Origin: DASRVA01 sp050732935
GTDB taxonomy: Bacteria; Gemmatimonadota; Gemmatimonadetes; JACCXV01; JAHWKZ01
NCBI GenBank assembly: GCA_050732935.1
Contig: JBOHRW010000237.1
Span: 1-11,716 of the forward strand
DNA: 11,716 nucleotides
Reading direction: 5' to 3'
Under the pieces are notes generated by a model. The model was not told where the DNA came from, made no database searches, and saw only the letters and a list, made by a program, of their open reading frames with translations. Shown piece after piece: positions 6,578 through 11,716 of this stretch. A program made the translations under genes and the position numbers. Position 1 is the first letter of the stretch. Every line of letters begins with the position of its first letter.

Positions 6578-7087
6578 CTACCGGGCAGCCGCTTGCTGAT
6601 TCACGCCCTCGGCGATGAGGCCGCCGGTGGCGATCGAGGTCAGCTTTTCGTCCGCCGCCGCCTCCTCGTCCAGCGTTTCGTCGAGGAGATCGACGGCCTC
6701 GTCGTAGCCGAGCTCGTCGGCCCAGGTCCTGGCGGTGCCGTACCCCGAGATCTCGTAGTGCTCGATGCGCTGGGCGCCGGAGATGATGAGGGCGTCCCGA
6801 ACAACGCCTCCGGAATGCTCCTCGATCGCTTCTTCGCCTTCCTTGAGTAGCCCCTGCATTCCCTTGCAGGATTTGCCGGTCGCGCTCTCGCCCAGGTCCG
6901 CAAAGATGCGATCGAGCCGCTCGACGTGACCGGAGGTGAGCTCGAGGTGGTCCTCGAGTGCTTTCCGGAGATCATCGTTGCTCACCGCCTCGATCACGCC
7001 GGGAAGCGCCCGGGTGATCTGCTGCTCGGCGTCATAGAGGTCCCGCAGCTCATCGATGAAAAGCTCGTGGAATGACTGGTCGGTCAT
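6578..7087 (-). CDS. YciE/YciF-type ferritin-like protein (DUF892)
   Basis: This 169-residue, mostly helical protein belongs to the DUF892 (YciE/YciF) branch of the ferritin-like superfamily. The N-terminal FIDELRDLYDAEQQITRALP (10-29) is the family signature. Acidic/His ligands recur as expected for a di-metal four-helix bundle: Glu13 and Glu21 in helix 1, Glu49, His54 and Glu56 in helix 2, IEHYE (Glu109, His110, Glu112) in helix 3, and LLDETLDEEAAADEKL (about 134-149) in helix 4. Family members are induced by osmotic, desiccation and stationary stress; ferroxidase-like or peroxide-related activity is suspected but not established. ATG 7087 has AGGAGA about 11 nt upstream. It sits 31 nt downstream of the 58-residue gene and 75 nt upstream of the Lys/Gly-rich gene, in one apparent transcript. 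Confidence 0.92.
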   Translation of the reverse strand: MTDQSFHELFIDELRDLYDAEQQITRALPGVIEAVSNDDLRKALEDHLELTSGHVERLDRIFADLGESATGKSCKGMQGLLKEGEEAIEEHSGGVVRDALIISGAQRIEHYEISGYGTARTWADELGYDEAVDLLDETLDEEAAADEKLTSIATGGLIAEGVNQQAAAR

Positions 7088-7118
7088 CTATATGTATCTC
7101 CTCTCTTGAATGGGCCCT

Positions 7119-7295
7119 TCAGGACTTGGATTTCCGTCCGCCATCCTTCCCGCCGCCGCTCTCCTTGTTGACCGTTCGCCAAGCGCGTTCCTCCGCTTCC
7201 TCATCGGAGACGCCCTTCTTCTTGTAGCTCTCTTCGATGTGCTCGGCCTGACGCTTTTGCTTGTCAGTGTACGAGGACTTGTCTCCCTTCGGCAT
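7119..7295 (-). CDS. Small charged protein (MPKGDKSxYTDKQKR family, often named plasmid stabilisation protein)
   Basis: The 58-residue protein starts MPKGDKSSYTDKQKRQAEHI, continues with a helical GVSDEEAEERAWRTVNKESGG stretch and ends in a Gly/Lys/Ser tail. I recognise this as a widespread small family commonly labelled "plasmid stabilisation protein", a name with little experimental support; nothing here suggests a plasmid or a toxin partner. ATG 7295 has GGAGG (7305-7301 on the - strand) 5 nt upstream, which rules out the longer frame reaching to 7433 into the topoisomerase start. It is the first gene of a - strand unit with the DUF892 and Lys/Gly-rich genes. A role in desiccation or osmotic stress is inference from neighbours. 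Members in other genomes are often found beside DUF892-type genes. Confidence 0.82.
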   Translation of the reverse strand: MPKGDKSSYTDKQKRQAEHIEESYKKKGVSDEEAEERAWRTVNKESGGGKDGGRKSKS

Positions 7296-7408
7296 GCGTA
7301 CCTCCATGTGGAACCCCATTGGTTGACCTTGATGAACCATTCTATCCTCGGAGCCCGCACGCTGTATGTCCGCGACCTGACAGGCGGAGCCGGGGGAATC
7401 CGGTACAG
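7296..7408. promoter_or_regulatory. Divergent intergenic region between the stress unit and topoisomerase IB
   Basis: The 113-bp gap must hold promoters for both directions unless the upstream choices of start are wrong. On the - strand TAGAAT (7344-7339) is a good -10-like hexamer placed about 44 nt before the 58-residue gene, but no TTGACA-like -35 sits 16-18 nt upstream of it. GGAGG at 7305-7301 is that gene's ribosome site. On the + strand TTGACC (7323-7328) has no -10 at proper spacing. No GGAAC/GTT pair typical of EcfG-type stress promoters was found. Confidence 0.35.
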
Positions 7409-8584
7409 ATGGTCGTGATCGGCCCTTCCTCATGGATGGCGGTGAGCTTGACCGACAGAGACGAGTCGGCGGAGGAGAAGAAGGTGCTCGGCCAGGATGC
7501 CGGCGAGGCCGCCCGACAGGCCGGTCTGCGCTACGTCAGCGACGAGGATCCCGGGATCACCCGGCGCGGTCGGGGGAAGGGGTTCAGCTACTACGGTCCG
7601 GGTGAAACGCTCATCCAGGATCGCGAGGAACGTGATCGGCTGAACGGGCTGGCCATTCCGCCGGCCTGGACGGACGTCTGGATCTGCCCCCACGCCGACG
7701 GCCACATCCAGGCCACCGGCCGCGATGCGGAGGGGCGTAAGCAGTACCGCTATCATCCGGACTGGAGGGCGATACGGGACGAGGGCAAGTACGCGCGCAT
7801 GGTGGCCTTCGGGAGGGGGCTCCCCCGGATTCGGCGACGGACCGTGTCGCATCTGCAAACCGAGGGACTGTCGAGGAAGAAGGTCCTGGCGGCCGTCGTC
7901 CGTCTGCTCGAGCTGTCCCTGATCCGGGTCGGCAACGACGAGTACGCCCGTTCGAACCGGTCGTTCGGGTTGACCACCTTGCGCGACCGGCACGTCGAGC
8001 TGCGCGGCTCCAGGGTCCGGTTCGAGTTCCGCGGCAAGGGCGGCAAGCGACACTGCGTCGATGTGGATGACCCGCGGCTGGCGGCGGTCGTCAAGCAGTG
8101 CCGCGACGTCCCCGGCTACGAGCTGTTCCAGTACTACGACGAGGAGGGGGAGAAACGGGCGGTCGACTCCACCGAGGTCAACGACTATCTGCGCGAGATC
8201 TCCGGCGACGATTTCACAGCCAAGGACTTCCGGACGTGGGCGGGCACCATGCAGATGGCGGCTGCCCTGCTCGATTGCGGCCCGTGCGACGACGAGCGCG
8301 AGTCGAAGAGCCGGGTCAACGAGGCGGTCAGGCTGGTCGCCGATCAGCTCGGCAACACCCCGGCCATCTGCCGGGAATGCTACATCCATCCGGAGATCAT
8401 TGAGCGCTACATGGACGACACTCTGGCGGAGGAGCTGGGCTCCCGGGAAGGTCGGATCCGATTCCAGAAGGTCCGCGGTCTGAGCGTTGGGGAGTCGGCC
8501 GTTCTCGCGCTCCTCGAACGACGCTACGAAGCTGAGCCCGGCGCTAGCTCACCTGGTGGAGGGGTCGGATTCCGCTTTCCTTGA
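7409..8584 (+). CDS. Type IB DNA topoisomerase (bacterial poxvirus-like)
   Basis: The 391-residue enzyme relaxes supercoils by cutting one strand and forming a 3'-phosphotyrosyl link. The active-site set is complete: Arg173 (LIRVGNDEYA), Lys210 (RGKGGK), Arg275 (KDFRTWAGT), Asn316 (LGNTPAICRECYIHP) and nucleophile Tyr325. From memory of the Deinococcus radiodurans enzyme (Arg137, Lys174, Arg239, Asn280, Tyr289), the spacing between all five is identical, with Asn replacing the vaccinia His. The N-terminal domain shows GFSYYGPGETLIQD, IPPAWTDVWICPHADGHIQATG and GRKQYRYHPDWR, all typical. Start is uncertain: ATG 7409 has GGGGGAA about 11 nt upstream; ATG 7436 and GTG 7442 are alternatives without a better site. 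The last 41 nt overlap the convergent regulator gene. Bacterial TopIB is a patchily distributed accessory enzyme, often near stress genes. Confidence 0.93.
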   Translation: MVVIGPSSWMAVSLTDRDESAEEKKVLGQDAGEAARQAGLRYVSDEDPGITRRGRGKGFSYYGPGETLIQDREERDRLNGLAIPPAWTDVWICPHADGHIQATGRDAEGRKQYRYHPDWRAIRDEGKYARMVAFGRGLPRIRRRTVSHLQTEGLSRKKVLAAVVRLLELSLIRVGNDEYARSNRSFGLTTLRDRHVELRGSRVRFEFRGKGGKRHCVDVDDPRLAAVVKQCRDVPGYELFQYYDEEGEKRAVDSTEVNDYLREISGDDFTAKDFRTWAGTMQMAAALLDCGPCDDERESKSRVNEAVRLVADQLGNTPAICRECYIHPEIIERYMDDTLAEELGSREGRIRFQKVRGLSVGESAVLALLERRYEAEPGASSPGGGVGFRFP

Positions 8585-9263
8585 GCAGCTTCCTGAGCCT
8601 GGGGGGGGAGACCAGGACGCCCCGCGGCCTCAGACGCCGTATGGCGCCTTTCGCCTCCAGGTCGCGCAACAGCGTCGTCGTGTGGGGACGGGTGGCTCCG
8701 ATGATCTGGGCCATCGTCTCGTGGGTCGGGGAGTACTTGAGGGGCACGAACTCAGCCGCATGCTCCTCGTCGGCGAAATCCAGGAGCAGCTTCGCCAGCC
8801 GAATCGAGGCGTCGACCGACATCGCCGCAAGCATCCATGTCGCCAGCGTCTCGACCCGATCCAGCAGCACGCGGGTGATCGATTCGAGCACTTCGGGATG
8901 GTCGATCGCGACGGCCGTGAAATCCGCCTTGGTGATCGACAGGGCGTGAATGTCCTCCATCGCGATCACCTCGAACGGAGATTCGACGCTCCCCTCCAGC
9001 AGAATCCGGGAGCCGATGATCTCGCAGGGCTGATACACATAGAGGATCCGTTCAACCCCCTGCTCGGTGACGCCGACCAGCTTGGCGCGACCCTCCAGGA
9101 GGATCAGGATCCGGCGACCCGGTTTGGCGATGGAAAAGATACGTTCGTCCGTCTCGAAGCGGACCTCGCGGCTGATCTCGGCCAGCCGGAGCTTGGATGC
9201 CCGCGACAGAGGGGCCAGCGGCGGACAGCGCTCGACGAGGGCGATGGCCTGATTCGGATCCAT
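8544..9263 (-). CDS. Crp/Fnr-family transcriptional regulator
   Basis: The 239-residue protein has a cyclic-nucleotide-binding-like beta-roll at about 15-125 (GRRILILLEGRAKLVGVTEQG), a long dimerisation helix (about 126-150) and a C-terminal winged helix with YSPTHETMAQIIGATRPHTTTLLRDLEAKGAI (177-208), the Crp-type recognition region. The segment that in CRP carries FGE...RxA reads CEIIGSRILLEGSVESPFEV, so the Arg/Ser phosphate contacts for cAMP are not evident; the effector is probably something else or none. There is no N-terminal Fnr cysteine cluster. Start ATG 9263 is favoured over the frame's upstream ATG at 9407 because the extra 48 residues are not family-like and would consume the intergenic region; the site AAGAAG upstream is weak. 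Its 3' end overlaps the topoisomerase gene by 41 nt. It diverges from hutH, a possible target. Confidence 0.9.
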   Translation of the reverse strand: MDPNQAIALVERCPPLAPLSRASKLRLAEISREVRFETDERIFSIAKPGRRILILLEGRAKLVGVTEQGVERILYVYQPCEIIGSRILLEGSVESPFEVIAMEDIHALSITKADFTAVAIDHPEVLESITRVLLDRVETLATWMLAAMSVDASIRLAKLLLDFADEEHAAEFVPLKYSPTHETMAQIIGATRPHTTTLLRDLEAKGAIRRLRPRGVLVSPPRLRKLLKESGIRPLHQVS

Positions 9264-9459
9264 GTCGCTTCTTCTTGAGATCTGGTTGCTGATGATTGGG
9301 ACCGCCCCCGAGGGGCCGGTTCGGGCTGTCATTGGTAGAATATCTGCGAAGCTTAAGTGAAGGAAACTAGGGGGAATGCGGACCAGAGGCTGTAAACTAC
9401 CAAACAAGTCAAAACCGGCCGCCGACGATCCCGCCGTGACGCCTTAGATTCGCGATCCC
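9264..9459. promoter_or_regulatory. Divergent regulatory region between the Crp-like gene and hutH
   Basis: This 196-bp gap is more AT-rich than the surrounding genes, as expected for promoters. On the + strand an extended -10 (TG-G-TAGAAT, 9333-9341) stands out, without a convincing -35; it would give hutH a leader of about 110 nt. Nearer hutH, TTAGATT (9444-9450) lies 9 nt before the GTG, where a -10 of a leaderless transcript would be. TTGGTAG (9332-9338) and CTACCAA (9397-9403) are a 7-bp inverted pair 58 nt apart. GCCCC-CGA-GGGGC (9304-9316) can form a small hairpin in the Crp-like gene's leader. I found no clear CRP (TGTGA-N6-TCACA) or FNR (TTGAT-N4-ATCAA) box. Confidence 0.45.
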
Positions 9460-11007
9460 GTGACGGAAAACATCCTGATCGATGGCCGGACTCTGTCCCT
9501 CGACGACGTCGAGCGCGTGGCGCGCGGGGCCGCCGTGGGTCTCGCGCCGGAGGCCCGGTCTCGAATGGAAGCCTCGCGCAGGGTGGTGGAGGCGGCCGTC
9601 GAGCGGGGCGAGGTCGTCTACGGCGTGACGACCGGCTTCGGCCGCCTGGCCGACACCCTCATCCCCAGAGACCGGATCCGCGAGCTCCAGCTCAACCTCG
9701 TCCGGAGTCACGCGGTCGGCGTGGGGGTAGCCTTCGACGAGCCGGTGGCGCGGGCGATCACGCTCCTCCGCGCCAACACCTTGGCGGGAGGCCACGGCGG
9801 CGTCCGTTCGGTGGTGTGCGAGCGGCTCCTGGAGCTGCTCGACGCCGGCGTCTGGCCGCGGATCCCCGCCCAGGGATCGGTGGGGGCGAGCGGCGACCTG
9901 GCCCCGCTGGCTCATCTGGCCCTGGTCCTGATCGGGGAGGGAGAGGCGCGGATGGGCGCCGCTCGGGACGGGACCGGCGCGTCCGACGCGGCCTGGCGCC
10001 CGGCCGCGGAAGTCCTGGAGGCGGCCGGTCTCGCCCCCCTCGAGCTCCAGGCCAAGGAAGGCCTCAGCCTCGTCAACGGGACCCAGATCATGACCGCGCT
10101 CGGCGTTCTGACGCACCTCAGGGCCGAGCGCCTCGCGGAAGCCGTGGATGCGGCCGGGGCGCTGTCACTGGAGGCCACCCTCGGCACCCGCACCGCCTTC
10201 CGGGCCGAGATCCACGAGGCGCGGCCCCATCCCGGGCAGCTCGCGTCGGCCGCACGCCTCCGGGATCTCCTCGGGGAGCGGAGCGAGCTGGGCCAGAGCC
10301 ACATCGACTGCGACCGTGTGCAGGACGCCTATTCCTTTCGCTGCATGCCGCAGGTCCACGGGACCGTCCGGGACACCCTCGCCCATGTCCGGACGGTGCT
10401 CGAGATCGAGGTGAACGCGGCCACCGACAACCCGCTCGTGTTCGCGGCGGATGCGGATGAACCGGACGGCGCGGTTCTATCGGGCGGCAACTTCCACGGG
10501 GCGCCCGTCGCCGCGGCGCTCGACTTCCTCGCCATCGCCGTGACCGACCTGGCCTCGATCAGCGAGCGGCGGGTGGCGGCCATCGTGGACCCGGCGACCA
10601 GCGGCCTGCCGGCCTTCCTGGCCGACGAGCCCGGCATCCAGAGCGGTTTCATGATGCAGCAGGTGACGGCGGCCGCGCTGGTCAGCGAGTGCAAGGGTCT
10701 GGCCCACCCGGCCAGCGTCGACTCGATCCCGACCAGCGCCAACAAGGAGGACCACGTCTCGATGGGCGTGTGGGCGGCCCGGAAGGCCGAGCAGGTGGTG
10801 GCCAACGCCGAGCGGGTCGTCGCCATCGAGCTGCTCGCCGCGGCGCGGGGAATCGACCTACGCCGGCCGCTGAAGACGAGTCCTCCGCTGGAGGCGCTTC
10901 ACGCGCGGATCCGCGAGCGCGTGCCGGCGCGCGCCGATGACCGGCCGGGCTGGAGCGAAATCGAGACGGTCGCGGAGATGATCCGCGAGGGGCAGGTTCA
11001 GGAGTGA
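9460..11007 (+). CDS. hutH: Histidine ammonia-lyase
   Basis: The 515-residue protein converts L-histidine to trans-urocanate and ammonia, the first step of histidine use, in the cytoplasm. The self-cyclising MIO triad Ala143-Ser144-Gly145 sits in GSVGASGDLAPLAH. Other expected residues are Tyr54 (YGVTTGFG), His84 (SHAVGVG), Asn206 (SLVNGTQ), Gln288, Tyr291 and Arg294 (QDAYSFRCMPQ), Phe345 (GGNFHG) and Glu430 (SANKEDH). The Glu and the SHAVGVG loop favour histidine over tyrosine or phenylalanine as substrate. Length is normal. The start is GTG with no Shine-Dalgarno sequence; TTAGATT 9 nt upstream raises the option of a leaderless message. No hutU, hutI, hutG or transporter is in the window, so the rest of the pathway must lie elsewhere or be absent. 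The Crp-like gene diverges from it; the nucleotidyltransferase converges 36 nt after its stop. Confidence 0.95.
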   Translation: MTENILIDGRTLSLDDVERVARGAAVGLAPEARSRMEASRRVVEAAVERGEVVYGVTTGFGRLADTLIPRDRIRELQLNLVRSHAVGVGVAFDEPVARAITLLRANTLAGGHGGVRSVVCERLLELLDAGVWPRIPAQGSVGASGDLAPLAHLALVLIGEGEARMGAARDGTGASDAAWRPAAEVLEAAGLAPLELQAKEGLSLVNGTQIMTALGVLTHLRAERLAEAVDAAGALSLEATLGTRTAFRAEIHEARPHPGQLASAARLRDLLGERSELGQSHIDCDRVQDAYSFRCMPQVHGTVRDTLAHVRTVLEIEVNAATDNPLVFAADADEPDGAVLSGGNFHGAPVAAALDFLAIAVTDLASISERRVAAIVDPATSGLPAFLADEPGIQSGFMMQQVTAAALVSECKGLAHPASVDSIPTSANKEDHVSMGVWAARKAEQVVANAERVVAIELLAAARGIDLRRPLKTSPPLEALHARIRERVPARADDRPGWSEIETVAEMIREGQVQE

Positions 11008-11043
11008 GGGGATTTCAGCGCTCGAGGATGTCGATCTGGAAGG

Positions 11044-11716
11044 CTACCGGGACTTTCTCTTGCGCCGCCTCAGCGCCTCGAGCTCGGCCCTGAGAGGAGC
11101 CCAGTACGCCCGGTCCAGCTCCATCTCGCGCTCCCGCTCCTCGTCGAGACGGACGGCGACCCCCGTCTCGTCTCCCGAAAGCGCCGCCGCGACCGCCGGG
11201 CGCTCCCCGGTCATCCCGCCCGCCGCTTCGGGAAACCGCGGGGCGCACTCCACCAGCAGTTCGGGCGTCCTGAGCTCCCGCAGCCAGAACCGGATCCGCT
11301 CCTCGCTGGGGTTGGCGAAGAACTGTTCGTAGTTCGCCTCCACCAGGCGCCGGATCATCGGCCAGTCCTTGTCGCGCTGGGTCTTTTTCGACGCGACCAG
11401 ATCGGGAAGGGACATGGTCTCGACCTCGAGCCCCTCGGGAAGGGGGAAGGTCGTGCGTCGCTCCCACAGCTCGGGGAAGGCGTCGACCCCGCGCATCTTC
11501 GTCATGATGTCCAAGCGAGCGCCGCGAAGATCTGGATGCCGACACCGAAAGTGGACGGCGTGGCCGCGCTCGAGGTACTCGATCTCGAAGGGCGGCACCG
11601 CAACGACCTCCGCGGCCAGATCGGCCAGTACTGCGTTCAGGTTCTCGAGGTTGTCGCGAGAGGCGAAGACGGCGAGATCGGCGTCGCGGCTAAACTCGGC
11701 TGCGCCGTACAGGATG
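11044..11716 (-). CDS. Nucleotidyltransferase-fold protein of unknown substrate (N-terminus beyond window)
   Basis: The frame stays open to the window edge, so the start is missing; 223 residues are visible. The first visible residues, YGAAEFSRDADLAVFASRDN, match the metal-binding strand of nucleotidyltransferases (visible Asp11 and Asp13 as the D-x-D pair), and RLDIMTKMRG (Asp69) fits the third acidic strand. LPDLVASKKTQRDKDWPMIRRLVE is the helix seen after the core in AbiEii/MNT-like and DUF-type substrate nucleotidyltransferases. The C-terminal 80 residues are Arg/Glu-rich and helical, ending RRRKRKSR. It could transfer a nucleotide to a protein, RNA or small molecule; an AbiEii-like toxin role is possible but no antitoxin is visible. 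The GTG at 11598 is internal because the conserved motif lies upstream of it. Confidence 0.72.
   Translation of the reverse strand, partial: ILYGAAEFSRDADLAVFASRDNLENLNAVLADLAAEVVAVPPFEIEYLERGHAVHFRCRHPDLRGARLDIMTKMRGVDAFPELWERRTTFPLPEGLEVETMSLPDLVASKKTQRDKDWPMIRRLVEANYEQFFANPSEERIRFWLRELRTPELLVECAPRFPEAAGGMTGERPAVAAALSGDETGVAVRLDEEREREMELDRAYWAPLRAELEALRRRKRKSR

Noticed and set aside
6853..6870. CCTGCA/TGCAGG hairpin as a possible terminator
   Set aside because: It lies inside the DUF892 coding region, has a short stem and no T-run on either strand.
9264..9407. N-terminal extension of the Crp-like regulator to ATG 9407
   Set aside because: The extra 48 residues do not resemble the family and would occupy the promoter region shared with hutH.
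9409..10116. A 235-codon - strand open frame opposite the start of hutH
   Set aside because: The hutH active-site motifs lie in the opposite strand; the antisense translation has no family features.
11015..11545. A second - strand frame overlapping the nucleotidyltransferase gene
   Set aside because: Frame-shifted shadow of the 11044-11716 gene; the conserved motifs are all in the other frame.

Overview
The window is a GC-rich chromosomal segment from a diderm (LPS-bearing, Gram-negative-type) bacterium. It carries Pal, a CpoB-like protein, TatC and the LPS export barrel LptD. The high GC, the Asp/Gly/Thr-rich linkers and the gene order (pal, cpoB-like, nrdR, tatC, lptD) would fit a soil Gemmatimonadota-like lineage or a neighbouring phylum. 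That placement is a judgement from style, not a proven assignment.

Region 1 (1-5032, + strand) is a compact envelope operon: the end of pal, a CpoB/YbgF-like coiled-coil/TPR protein predicted to be a lipoprotein, the ribonucleotide reductase repressor nrdR, tatC and a 934-residue lptD. Spacings are 10, 9 and 3 nt, followed by an 8-nt overlap, so co-transcription and translational coupling are likely. The shared theme is outer-membrane integrity and protein export; nrdR is the odd member.

Region 2 (5162-8584) looks like a small stress-adaptation islet. It holds a 42-residue Lmo0937-type membrane peptide (+), then on the - strand a 58-residue hydrophilic protein, a YciE/YciF (DUF892) ferritin-like protein and a 54-residue Lys/Gly-rich protein, closed by a strong intrinsic terminator. 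A YghA/YdaD-type SDR oxidoreductase with its own Shine-Dalgarno sequence and a palindrome in its leader follows. A bacterial type IB topoisomerase diverges on the + strand. Several of these small genes are too short, or too extended by spurious upstream starts, to be recovered well by length alone; their starts were set by strong Shine-Dalgarno matches.

Region 3 (8544-11007) has a Crp/Fnr-type regulator (-) whose 3' end overlaps the topoisomerase gene, and a 196-bp divergent intergenic region leading into a histidine ammonia-lyase gene (hutH, +) with a complete active site. No other hut gene is visible.

Region 4 (11044-11716, - strand) is a nucleotidyltransferase-fold protein cut by the window edge, convergent with hutH.

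I saw no rRNA, tRNA, CRISPR array, transposase or phage gene. There is no clear evidence for a wholly new system. The most discussion-worthy points are the stress islet with its leader palindrome, the single-cysteine LptD with acidic inserts, the Crp-like regulator without a recognisable cAMP pocket facing an isolated hutH, and the orphan nucleotidyltransferase.
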